Below, piece after piece: positions 44,188 to 52,257 of a stretch of 55,100 bases of DNA. Numbering within the stretch: position 1 is the stretch's first letter; each line of letters opens with the position of its first letter. The stretch lies in NCBI GenBank assembly GCA_014239365.1, contig JAAZZB010000020.1:1-55100 (forward strand). The letters are read 5' to 3'. This DNA is from Verrucomicrobiia bacterium (GTDB taxonomy: Bacteria; Verrucomicrobiota; Verrucomicrobiia; Limisphaerales; UBA1100). The translations under genes and the position numbers were made by a program. The notes below the pieces were generated by a model, which did not search any database, had not been told where the DNA came from, and worked only from the letters and a program-made list of their open reading frames with translations.

Positions 44188-45282
44188 ATGGCTACCGAAA
44201 AACACAACCCTTGGCTGCACCGATTAGCCGTGTTCGCCGCGGCGTGCACGCTCCTCCTGATTGGTTTGGGCGCGATTGTCACCAGTAAAGAAGCGGGCTT
44301 GGCGGTCCCCGACTGGCCGCAAACGCTGGGGCACAATATGTTTTTTGTTCCGTTCAATCTTTGGGTGGGTGTCTCCGGCATTTTCGAGGAGCACGCTCAT
44401 CGGCTCTTTGCTTCATTCGTCGGATTACTCACCACCTGTTTAGCGGTTTGGCTTTGGCTGCGCGATGACCGTAAATGGGTGCGCCATCTGGGTGTGTTTG
44501 CATTTTTCCTCGTGGTGGGGCAGGGCGTCATGGGCGGTTTGCGGGTAACGCAAATGAATCAAAATTTTGGGATCGTTCACGGCATGACGGCTCAAGTGTT
44601 TTTGTTGGTGATGCTTTGCCTCGCGCTGGCGACAAGTCGCTGGTGGATGCGAACTCCTTCAGCGGAAAACGACAAACAACGAGTGCCGCGCGTGGTGAGG
44701 ATGCATTTCATCATGGCGTCCGTTTTGATTTTCCTCCAGTTGGCACTGGGCGCCACGATGCGACATCAACACGCAGGATTACCCGCTTGGGATTTCCCGA
44801 AAGCGCACGGCCAATGGTGGCCCGCCACGGACGCCGAATCGATCGCCCGCTACAACGCAGAACGCACGGTGCTTAACCGTCAATTGCACGACGAAGGTCA
44901 GCAGGTTTTTTTGATGACGGGCCGCGACATTCTCCCATTTCATTTAACTCTGCAAATGGTGCATCGCGTGCTGGCCGTGCTGATCCTCGCATTGGTCATC
45001 GGCACGCTCATGGTGGCGAGGAAACGGTTGGGCGCAGCGCATTCGCTGAGTCGGCTCAGCCTCGCGTGGTTCGGGTTAATTGCAGTCCAAGTGGCGCTCG
45101 GGATTTTGACGGTGATCAAATATAAACCCGCCGATATTGCAACGTTGCACGTGGTGTGTGGCGCGCTCGCTTTGGGCGCGGGAGCAATGGGCACATTCAT
45201 TTCACAACGCAAACACTTGCCCTCACTCATCAAGGAGTCTGAGCGCAACGCAAACGAGGCAAACATGGGAGTTGCAATTTAA
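44188..45282 (+). CDS. ctaA: Heme A synthase (COX15/CtaA)
   Basis: Integral membrane enzyme that oxidises the C8 methyl of heme O to make heme A for cytochrome oxidase. The 364-aa product has eight predicted TMs in two four-helix halves. The heme-binding or catalytic histidines lie in IFEEHAHRLFAS, GIVHGMTAQVFL, LQMVHRVLAVLI and ATLHVVCGALAL; the conserved Glu precedes the first His. A loop of about 60 residues between the halves (HQHAGLPAWDFPKAHGQWWP onward) is typical of the COX15-like type. Its TAA shares a base with the ctaB ATG (TAATG), so the two heme-modifying enzymes are translationally coupled. Confidence 0.93.
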   Translation: MATEKHNPWLHRLAVFAAACTLLLIGLGAIVTSKEAGLAVPDWPQTLGHNMFFVPFNLWVGVSGIFEEHAHRLFASFVGLLTTCLAVWLWLRDDRKWVRHLGVFAFFLVVGQGVMGGLRVTQMNQNFGIVHGMTAQVFLLVMLCLALATSRWWMRTPSAENDKQRVPRVVRMHFIMASVLIFLQLALGATMRHQHAGLPAWDFPKAHGQWWPATDAESIARYNAERTVLNRQLHDEGQQVFLMTGRDILPFHLTLQMVHRVLAVLILALVIGTLMVARKRLGAAHSLSRLSLAWFGLIAVQVALGILTVIKYKPADIATLHVVCGALALGAGAMGTFISQRKHLPSLIKESERNANEANMGVAI

Positions 45283-46199
45283 TGAAGGGGCACGAATCCA
45301 TCGCGCAATCAGAAACGGGCGTTATCCGCGCGCAATGGGCGGTGTGGTCCGAGCTGGTCAAGCTACGGCTCACCACGATGGTGTTGATCACTGCCGCGAT
45401 GGGATTTTACCTGGCCTCGGCAGCAACCGCGCCGATGAATTGGGCCCTATTGTTTCATGCATTGCTGGGCACTGGCTTAGTGGCGTGCGGCGCGGCGGTG
45501 TTAAACCAATATCTCGAAAAAGAATTTGATGCCAAAATGCCGCGCACGGTGGATCGCCCAATTCCATCCGGACGCATCCGACCGGAGACGGCGTTGCTCG
45601 CAGGCGGCGCGATGGGCGCAGGCGGATTAGTTTATCTTGCGATTCTGGTCAACCCACTCACCAGTGTGATTGGGGCAGTGACGCTCGTTTCGTACATCGC
45701 GGTGTACACGCCGCTTAAGCGCGTGACCTCACTCAACACCCTCATCGGCGCTGTGCCCGGTGCTTTGCCGCCACTCATGGGGTGGACCGCTGCGCGCACG
45801 AGCGGCACGGGAATCGCACCCGAAGCATGGTCGTTGGTGGCGATTTTGTTTTTTTGGCAACTCCCGCATTTCCTGGCCATTGCCTGGATGTACCGCGAAG
45901 ACTATGAGGGAGCAGGGTTTCGCATGATTTCGGAGGGCCCACAGGGCCGCGAACACACAGGCCGGTTTGCGGTAATCAGCTGTTTGGCGCTGTTGCCGGC
46001 GGCCTTGTCCCCGTTTTTCCTAAACATTTCCGGCTCAATGTATCTCGGAGGAGCGTTGGCACTGAGCCTCGGTTTTGCGTGGTTGAGTTTGCAATTTTCC
46101 CGCGAAATGACTTTGGAATCCGCCAAGCGTTTGTTTTACTATTCGCTCCTTTACCTGCCGCTGCTGCTGGGGCTGATGATTTGTGATCGCGCGGCTTGA
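45282..46199 (+). CDS. ctaB: Protoheme IX farnesyltransferase (heme O synthase)
   Basis: UbiA-family membrane prenyltransferase that adds a farnesyl group to heme B. The 305-aa product has about nine TMs and the two Asp-rich active-site regions: NQYLEKEFDAKMPRTVDRPI in the first loop and the LPHFLAIAWMYREDYEGAGF block in the second. The start ATG overlaps the ctaA stop. ctaD follows after 20 bp. Heme O made here is the substrate of the adjacent CtaA, giving heme A for the oxidase encoded downstream. Confidence 0.95.
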   Translation: MKGHESIAQSETGVIRAQWAVWSELVKLRLTTMVLITAAMGFYLASAATAPMNWALLFHALLGTGLVACGAAVLNQYLEKEFDAKMPRTVDRPIPSGRIRPETALLAGGAMGAGGLVYLAILVNPLTSVIGAVTLVSYIAVYTPLKRVTSLNTLIGAVPGALPPLMGWTAARTSGTGIAPEAWSLVAILFFWQLPHFLAIAWMYREDYEGAGFRMISEGPQGREHTGRFAVISCLALLPAALSPFFLNISGSMYLGGALALSLGFAWLSLQFSREMTLESAKRLFYYSLLYLPLLLGLMICDRAA

Positions 46200-46219
46200 A
46201 TGAATTTTAGATTTTAATA

Positions 46220-48121
46220 ATGGAAACAACGACCCAATCCGAGACGGAACAGAACGAGCACGGCGATGATCACGGTCATGGCCACGCCGAGCAGAGCTTT
46301 CTCACCAAATACATTTTCTCGACTGATCACAAAGTGATCGGCATCCAGTACGGCATTGGGTCGCTGGTGTTTTTATTGATCGGCTTCATCCTCATCATGG
46401 GAATGCGCTGGCAGATGGCAAAACCCGATACGCCGGTGCCGGTGCTCGGACCGATTCTCGAGAAAGTGTACGCCCACGAAATCGCATTGGATGGCGAGGG
46501 CAAGACGGTTCCAATTTTCAAGGACGGCAAAATCACCGCGAGCGGGTACAATCAATTTGGCGCGATGCACGGAACGATCATGGTGTTTCTTGCGATCGTG
46601 CCGCTTGGCTTTGCGGCGTTTGGTAATTACGTGGTGCCCCTGCAAATCGGCGCACCGGATATGTGTTTCCCGCGTGTGAACATGGCCAGTTTCTGGGCGT
46701 TCTTCGCCGGGTGCATCGTGATGACCGTCAGTTTCTTTATCCCGGGCGGAGCTGCGCAGGCAGGGTGGACTTCGTATTCGCCGTTAGCCTCGGTGATCCC
46801 CACTGATGGCCAAAGTTATTGGCTCGTGGGAATGGTGCTTCTGATCACCTCTTCACTGCTGGGCGCGGTGAACTTTATCGCCACCATCATTCAATTACGC
46901 GCACCGGGGATGACTTGGTTTCGCCTGCCGTTTTTTGTATGGGCGCAGTTTGTCACTGCATTCTTGCTGCTGCTCGCATTCCCGCCGCTGGAAGCTGCAG
47001 GCATCATGCAGCTAATGGATCGCGTTTGTGACACTAGCTTTTTCCTGCCTTCCGGCGTGTTCGCCGCCGGCACGGAGCCCATGAATGTCAGCGGTGGTGG
47101 CAGCCCGTTGTTGTGGCAACATTTATTCTGGTTTTTGGGTCACCCCGAAGTGTACGTGCTCATTCTTCCGGCCATCGGCATGGTAACGGAAATCCTCTCC
47201 AACAATACGCGCCGTCCTATTTGGGGCTACAAACTCATGGTCGGGGGCGTGCTGGTGCTGGGCTTTTTGTCTTTCATCGTGTGGGCGCATCACATGTACC
47301 TCACGGGCATGAGTAGCAAAATCGCTACGTTTTTCCAGACAACCACGATGATTATTTCGATACCATCGGTCATTCTATTGACGTGTCTGTTTATGAGTTT
47401 ATGGCGAGGGGCAATACGATTTAACACACCCTCAATGTTTGCGTTGGCCTTCCTGCCAATGTTTGGCATTGGCGGCCTCACCGGTTTGCCGCTGGGCTTC
47501 AACTTCACCGATTTGCACTTGCACGATTCCTATTACGTGATCGCGCACTTCCATTACGTGGTCGCGCCGGGGACAATTTTTGCGCTGTTCGCCGGCCTTT
47601 ATTATTGGTTCCCGAAAATGACCGGCCGGCGTATGAGCGAGTATTGGGGCAAAGTGCATTTCTGGGGTTCACTGATTTTCATGAACATCATTTTCATGCC
47701 AATGTTCATCCAAGGCTTTGCCGGAATGAGCCGCCGCATGAGCGATGGCGGCGCAACCTATTCCATGATCAACAACCCGGACGTAACCTCCGGCGCGCTG
47801 ACTGATTCGATTATGAACATGAACTCACTCATCACCATGGGCGCTTTTGGCATGGGGCTCGTGCAGGTGGTGTTCATCGTGAATTTCTTCTGGAGCATTC
47901 GTAATGGTGAAAAAGCAGACGGCGATAATCCATGGAAAGCGACCACGCTGGAATGGCAAACGCCCACGCCACCGCCGCACGGCAATTTCTTGACCGAGCC
48001 GAAAGTCTATCACGGCCCCTATGAATACAGTAATCCGGACGTGGACAATGGTGAGGATTTCCTCGCTCAAAACGACCCACACAAATCCACAAGCGAAGAT
48101 ATCAGAGAGGCCCAAGCCTAA
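46220..48121 (+). CDS. ctaD: Cytochrome c oxidase subunit I, A-type, lacking the K-channel lysine
   Basis: Catalytic heme-copper subunit. The 633-aa product has 12 core TMs plus extra C-terminal residues. Heme a ligands are His117 and His445, the heme a3 ligand is His443, and CuB ligands are His308, His357 and His358. The Tyr crosslink is Tyr312 in GHPEVY. D-channel residues are present: Asp147 in IGAPDMCFP and Glu310. An ungapped reading against the classical block VPTGIKVFSW gives IPSVILLTCL, so the K-channel Lys is Leu386 and the nearby Thr is Ser383. The N-terminus is His-rich (HGDDHGHGHAEQ). Between TM1 and TM2 there is a periplasmic insert of about 40 residues. It lies between ctaB and subunit III. 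Confidence 0.93.
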   Translation: METTTQSETEQNEHGDDHGHGHAEQSFLTKYIFSTDHKVIGIQYGIGSLVFLLIGFILIMGMRWQMAKPDTPVPVLGPILEKVYAHEIALDGEGKTVPIFKDGKITASGYNQFGAMHGTIMVFLAIVPLGFAAFGNYVVPLQIGAPDMCFPRVNMASFWAFFAGCIVMTVSFFIPGGAAQAGWTSYSPLASVIPTDGQSYWLVGMVLLITSSLLGAVNFIATIIQLRAPGMTWFRLPFFVWAQFVTAFLLLLAFPPLEAAGIMQLMDRVCDTSFFLPSGVFAAGTEPMNVSGGGSPLLWQHLFWFLGHPEVYVLILPAIGMVTEILSNNTRRPIWGYKLMVGGVLVLGFLSFIVWAHHMYLTGMSSKIATFFQTTTMIISIPSVILLTCLFMSLWRGAIRFNTPSMFALAFLPMFGIGGLTGLPLGFNFTDLHLHDSYYVIAHFHYVVAPGTIFALFAGLYYWFPKMTGRRMSEYWGKVHFWGSLIFMNIIFMPMFIQGFAGMSRRMSDGGATYSMINNPDVTSGALTDSIMNMNSLITMGAFGMGLVQVVFIVNFFWSIRNGEKADGDNPWKATTLEWQTPTPPPHGNFLTEPKVYHGPYEYSNPDVDNGEDFLAQNDPHKSTSEDIREAQA

Positions 48122-48138
48122 CCCACTTTACTGACCAA

Positions 48139-49284
48139 ATGGAAATCCCATATTACGACAAAGAACGTCCCGACACCGGCCTGTACAACGGCAAAGCGGG
48201 CATCTGGCTTTTTCTGGCCTCGGAAGTGATGCTCTTCGGCGCACTGTTTTCCGCGTACGTGCTGCTGCGCGTCGGCGCTGAGCCGGGCACCTGGAGCATG
48301 GGGTTGATGAACCAATGGGTGGGCGCATTCAACACGCTCATCCTCATCGCCTCTTCCGCGACCATTGTGATGGCGTGGGTCTGCCTGAAGCTCAACGACT
48401 GGAAAGGGTTTCGCAAATGGAAATGGGCCACCGTCGTCTTTGCCTTCATCTTTCTTGCAGTCAAATGGAGCTACGAATGGCCCGCCAAATTCACACACTA
48501 CGATGTGACCTTCGCCACCAACGAATCCGCAAGCAAAGTCTTCACCGACGTCCTCGGTGAAAACTTTGAGGATCAGCAAAAAAGCATTTGGGAACGTCGT
48601 TATGACCCCACCAAAGAACACGCCGGCGGAGTTGATCTGAAAGATCGGCCGCTCGATGGGCACATTGTGGCCTATATCGATTCCAATAATGTTGAGCATT
48701 CAATTGACGAGGCATGGGGAATCCCGTTTTGGAGCCACGCATTTGCCTGGCGGCATGACCGAAAAAATATTGAAAAAGAAAAAGATAAAAGCATCCGATA
48801 CGACAAAGATGGCCGACCGGTTTACAAGCAGGGCCATTATCGGGACACCTTCCGTGACAAGGACATTAAAGCAATTATCATCGTCCCGGCTCACGGCACA
48901 TGGGATCGCGAGTCTTCAGGAGACAAACACGCAAGCCGCGCCACAGTTAAATATGCTGAAGCAAAACACGATGGCAACCATGCTAACAGCGACGCGCACG
49001 AACACCACCGCATCACCATCGCCAGAGAAGACATCAGTCGCCTCTCGAGTTACGAACCGGCGCACAGTACTTTTTTTGCCACTTACTACACCCTCACCGG
49101 ACTGCACGCGCTCCACGTCTTGGGCGGCATTCTCGTAATGCTGTACCATCTACTACCCGTGAGTCGTCGCGTTTACGAAAAGAATCCCGTGCAATTCACA
49201 AACCGCATTGAGATCACCGGCTTGTTCTGGCATTTTGTCGACTTAGTCTGGATCTTTCTGTTCCCCATACTTTATTTATTTTAA
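48139..49284 (+). CDS. ctaE: Cytochrome c oxidase subunit III with large hydrophilic insertion
   Basis: Structural subunit stabilising subunit I. The usual five-TM form is about 200 aa; this is 381 aa. TM1-TM3 lie within residues 18-112 (GIWLFLASEVMLFGALFSAY is diagnostic) and TM4-TM5 within 312-381 (TLTGLHALHVLGG, then FWHFVDLVWIFLF). The roughly 195 residues between TM3 and TM4 are hydrophilic, rich in Asp, Lys, Glu and His, with no Cys. They contain clusters such as WRHDRKNIEKEKDKS and KHDGNHANSDAHEHHR. The insertion is in frame with normal flanks, so it is a domain and not an error. It may bind a donor, metal or another subunit; no known fold recognised. Confidence 0.9.
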   Translation: MEIPYYDKERPDTGLYNGKAGIWLFLASEVMLFGALFSAYVLLRVGAEPGTWSMGLMNQWVGAFNTLILIASSATIVMAWVCLKLNDWKGFRKWKWATVVFAFIFLAVKWSYEWPAKFTHYDVTFATNESASKVFTDVLGENFEDQQKSIWERRYDPTKEHAGGVDLKDRPLDGHIVAYIDSNNVEHSIDEAWGIPFWSHAFAWRHDRKNIEKEKDKSIRYDKDGRPVYKQGHYRDTFRDKDIKAIIIVPAHGTWDRESSGDKHASRATVKYAEAKHDGNHANSDAHEHHRITIAREDISRLSSYEPAHSTFFATYYTLTGLHALHVLGGILVMLYHLLPVSRRVYEKNPVQFTNRIEITGLFWHFVDLVWIFLFPILYLF

Positions 49285-49291
49285 CCGGCTT

Positions 49292-49675
49292 ATGTCAGAC
49301 GATCATTCACCAGAATATTATAAGAAAAAATTCATCCCACTGATTTACTTGGTGGGCGGCATCCTTATTGCCGGCACAATCATCACCTTTGCCGCAGATC
49401 TGATGGGTGTGTTCAAGGATTTCACCCACGCCATGATCTTCGCCCTCACCGTGGCGGTCGTGAAAGCCAGTGCGGTAATTTATATTTTTATGCATTTGAA
49501 GTGGGACATTAATCTGAAAACCATCTCACTTACATTAGGTTGCACGGTGATTTTTCTGATCGGCATGATGGTTCTTACCGTGGGCAGCGAAATTGACGCA
49601 AACAAACCCGGCCATGCTGAAAATACGTGGAATCACGTCGATAAACCCGAACCGACTGTAAAACCCGATAAATAA
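49292..49675 (+). CDS. Cytochrome c oxidase subunit IV (prokaryotic type)
   Basis: A 127-aa membrane protein of the bacterial COX4/CyoD-like family with three TMs: PLIYLVGGILIAGTIITFAA, FTHAMIFALTVAVVKASAVI and LTLGCTVIFLIGMMVLTVGS. The KASAVIYIFMHLKWD motif after TM2 is characteristic. A polar tail of about 27 residues follows. In known oxidases this subunit supports assembly of subunit I and is not catalytic. It lies 8 bp after subunit III and 3 bp before the CxxC membrane protein gene. Confidence 0.85.
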   Translation: MSDDHSPEYYKKKFIPLIYLVGGILIAGTIITFAADLMGVFKDFTHAMIFALTVAVVKASAVIYIFMHLKWDINLKTISLTLGCTVIFLIGMMVLTVGSEIDANKPGHAENTWNHVDKPEPTVKPDK

Positions 49676-49677
49676 TA

Positions 49678-50106
49678 ATGTCGCTCAAAGCATTCCATTT
49701 AATTTTTGTAATCGCATCTATCCTGCTCGGCCTGGGCGTGGGGGGTTGGGGGGTTCAAGAATACCGCTCTTCCGGAGAAATGGCCCCGTTGGTAATCGGC
49801 CTCGCCTTTTTTGTCATGGGCATCGGACTATTCTTTTATGGCCGCCAAATGTTGAAAAAAACTAAAGATATCGGATACCTTGCGTTGGCTGGAATCTTCT
49901 TTCTCGAACAAAGCGCTAATGCCTGCGCCACATGTTTTGGTGAATCAGACGCCCCGATGGCCGAGGGCATGAATGCCGGTATTTTCACTCTGCTAATTGT
50001 GGTGGGCGGCACGCTGACGGGCATCGCCGGTTTTTTTATTTTTATCATCCGCCGCAGTATGCGGTTGGCCAGCGTGGAGCTCGAAGAGGAATCCTCAACC
50101 GTTTAA
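49678..50106 (+). CDS. Unrecognised membrane protein with CATCFGES motif, inside the oxidase cluster
   Basis: A 142-aa protein with hydrophobic segments at about residues 5-27, 35-57, 66-80 and 101-126. The loop between the third and fourth reads NACATCFGESDAPMAEGMN, with a CxxC at Cys83 and Cys86 beside acidic and Met residues. Paired Cys plus Met suggests copper or thiol chemistry near the membrane surface, but this is inference. It is tightly packed between subunit IV (2 bp) and subunit II (6 bp), so it is probably an oxidase subunit or assembly factor. I know no named family with certainty. The third segment could instead act as an internal signal-like helix. Confidence 0.75.
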   Translation: MSLKAFHLIFVIASILLGLGVGGWGVQEYRSSGEMAPLVIGLAFFVMGIGLFFYGRQMLKKTKDIGYLALAGIFFLEQSANACATCFGESDAPMAEGMNAGIFTLLIVVGGTLTGIAGFFIFIIRRSMRLASVELEEESSTV

Positions 50107-50112
50107 TTTTTC

Positions 50113-51099
50113 ATGAATAAAAAGTATATTGGACTGATTGGTGGCGCCGTTGCGGGTGTGGTCTTGGCTGTGTTACTGGTGAACTCCGCAAAAATCGAGG
50201 GCACCAACTCCTTTACAAACCTCGATGACACGGTGACCTACACCATGACGGAATTGTTCAAGTCACCACCACCCATTACCGAGCACGGGTGGAATGTCGA
50301 CCGGATGATTGTGTTTGTGCATATTCTGATGGCAATTCTTTTTGTGGGCTGGACAATTTATTTCTTTGTTTGCCTGTTCAAATTTAATGAATCCAATCAC
50401 CCGAAAGCAGATTATCACGGAGCAAAATCCAAGCTCTGGACCACATTAGCCGAATATGGGGTGATTGCCGCCGAGGTGGTTCTTATTTTCTGTTTCGCCA
50501 TTCCTCTTTGGGGAGAAGTGATGAATGACGCCAAGCTGGCCGAGATTAAAGCGAACGCCAAAGATGACACCGGTCTTGAAATTCATATATTAGCAAAACA
50601 ATTCGACTGGAGCGCGCGCTATGCAGGAAATGATAAAATTTTTGCCCAGCAGGATATTCGTTTTGCTGACAAATCCAACAACCCGTTTGGCCTGGACCCC
50701 AACGACACATCCATTGATGACGTTCTGGTGCTGGCGGCCAAAGATCGTAAAGGGGCGATTGTTGTGCCGGCGGACACTGCGGTGGCGCTCAAGATCACAT
50801 CGATGGACGTGATTCACTCATTTAAGGTGCTGCCATTACGCGTCTGCAAAGACGCCATTCCCGGCCTTCAATTGCCGATCCATTTTGAGGTTAAAACTGA
50901 ATACCTCGATGAAAACCAAAAAAACAAGGACGGCGAGCACGTCTTCCTGATCACTTGTGCTCAACTCTGCGGTGACGGCCACGGCTCAATGAATGGTTAC
51001 CTTAAAATTGTAAGCAAAAAAGATTTCAAAACGTGGCTCGAGGCAAAGAGTACGGCCGCTAAAATCTCCCGCAAGAAAAACCTTGCGGCGGTGAAATAA
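50113..51099 (+). CDS. ctaC: Cytochrome c oxidase subunit II (CuA-containing)
   Basis: Carries the CuA centre that receives electrons from cytochrome c. The 328-aa product has an uncleaved or signal-like N-terminal helix, two core TMs (about residues 64-90 and 113-133) and a periplasmic cupredoxin domain. CuA ligands are complete: His235 in DVIHSFKVL, and Cys282, Cys286, His290 and Met293 in TCAQLCGDGHGSM. The Glu of CSEIC is Gln. The electron-entry aromatic QWxW reads QFDW, so the Trp equivalent to bovine Trp104 is Phe164. A Cys in LRVCKDAIPG is extra. An inserted segment (residues 183-208) makes it long. No fused cytochrome c domain is present. Confidence 0.92.
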   Translation: MNKKYIGLIGGAVAGVVLAVLLVNSAKIEGTNSFTNLDDTVTYTMTELFKSPPPITEHGWNVDRMIVFVHILMAILFVGWTIYFFVCLFKFNESNHPKADYHGAKSKLWTTLAEYGVIAAEVVLIFCFAIPLWGEVMNDAKLAEIKANAKDDTGLEIHILAKQFDWSARYAGNDKIFAQQDIRFADKSNNPFGLDPNDTSIDDVLVLAAKDRKGAIVVPADTAVALKITSMDVIHSFKVLPLRVCKDAIPGLQLPIHFEVKTEYLDENQKNKDGEHVFLITCAQLCGDGHGSMNGYLKIVSKKDFKTWLEAKSTAAKISRKKNLAAVK

Positions 51100-51119
51100 C
51101 CGGCCACCACAGGCAAGCG

Positions 51120-51758
51120 ATGACCAATCGCGATACCAGACAAATCATCAAGTGGAGCCTGCTCGGCTTTCTCACTGCGGTAATAACGGCCACGCTGGTG
51201 ATCGGAACGCGCAACCGACAGGATCAGCACAGCCCTTCCGGGCAACCTGTGCTGCCGGAAATTAGCACGATCCAACCCTTTACGCTCACCAACCAATTCG
51301 GTGCGGAAATTGTTCTCGACGATTTAAAAGGTCAACCATGGTTGGCGGACATTATCTTCACTCGTTGCCCGACCGTATGCCCTCGCATGACCCAAACACT
51401 TGCCGGACTCCAAAAAGAGCTGCCGAAAAATATTCGGTACGTATCCCTGACTACCGACCCTGAGCACGACACGCCCAAGGTGATGAATGCGTTTGCCAAA
51501 GCCCACGGCAGCAATGATGGCAACTGGCATTTTCTGACCGGCCCCAAGGCCGATCTCATCCGACTTGCTGTGGATGATCTCAAATTAATTTCCGTGCCCA
51601 AAGAAGCCGGCAAGCGTGATAACCCGAATGATTTATTTGTGCACAGCAGCCTTTATATTCTAGTGGATGAGAAGGGGCGCGTGCGGAAATCTTTTGAACA
51701 CGATACTACTAATTTGCTGCAACAAATTCAAATAGCACTCAAACAATTGGAAAACTAA
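51120..51758 (+). CDS. sco: SCO1/SenC-type copper chaperone
   Basis: Thioredoxin-fold protein that delivers copper to the CuA site of subunit II. The 212-aa product has an N-terminal TM anchor (WSLLGFLTAVITATLVIG), the copper motif FTRCPTVCPRM (CxxxC) and the copper-binding His in LFVHSSLYILVDEKG. The periplasmic domain is of usual length. It starts 20 bp after subunit II and is followed after 1 bp by the DUF420 gene. Its position supports a role in maturing the adjacent oxidase. Confidence 0.92.
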   Translation: MTNRDTRQIIKWSLLGFLTAVITATLVIGTRNRQDQHSPSGQPVLPEISTIQPFTLTNQFGAEIVLDDLKGQPWLADIIFTRCPTVCPRMTQTLAGLQKELPKNIRYVSLTTDPEHDTPKVMNAFAKAHGSNDGNWHFLTGPKADLIRLAVDDLKLISVPKEAGKRDNPNDLFVHSSLYILVDEKGRVRKSFEHDTTNLLQQIQIALKQLEN

Positions 51759-51759
51759 A

Positions 51760-52257
51760 ATGACCGTTGATCAAATGCCCGCAATAAACGCCTCGCTTAA
51801 CGGCTTGGCTTCCCTGTTCCTTTTGCTTGGTTTCATTTTTATTAAAAAAGGAAACCGCTCAGCGCACAAGCGCTGTATGATCGCGGCGTTTAGCACCTCG
51901 GCGGTTTTTCTTGCGTGCTATCTTTGGTATCATTACGCCTCGCACGCACACACAGTGTTGAGGCATCCAACGGATTGGATTAACTATCTGTATTATTTTA
52001 TTCTGATCACGCACATCATACTTGCCGTGGTGATTTTACCGATGGTATTCATCACCATTAACCATGCCTTGCGAGATCGTTTCGATCGCCATCGCCGCAT
52101 TGCCCGCTGGACATGGCCAATTTGGATGTATGTTTCGGTAACTGGCGTGGTCGTGTATTTGTTTCTATATGTTTTTTTTGCTGAACACACAGAAAAGAAA
52201 TTAAAAATTGGCGGGCCTGAAAAACCGCCCGCAGAAGAATCTCAAAAGGGCCGATGA
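51760..52257 (+). CDS. DUF420 membrane protein (CtaM-like oxidase assembly factor)
   Basis: A 165-aa protein with four TMs and the DUF420 signatures: INASLNGLASLFLLLGF, HKRCMIAAFSTSAVFL, THIILAVVILPMVFIT and the basic RDRFDRHRRIARWTWPIWMY. In Staphylococcus, the DUF420 protein CtaM is needed for active aa3-type oxidase. The context here, directly after SCO in an oxidase operon, fits. Several conserved His residues sit in TM regions (YHYASHAHTV, NHALRD). Its TGA overlaps the next gene's ATG as ATGA. Confidence 0.88.
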   Translation: MTVDQMPAINASLNGLASLFLLLGFIFIKKGNRSAHKRCMIAAFSTSAVFLACYLWYHYASHAHTVLRHPTDWINYLYYFILITHIILAVVILPMVFITINHALRDRFDRHRRIARWTWPIWMYVSVTGVVVYLFLYVFFAEHTEKKLKIGGPEKPPAEESQKGR

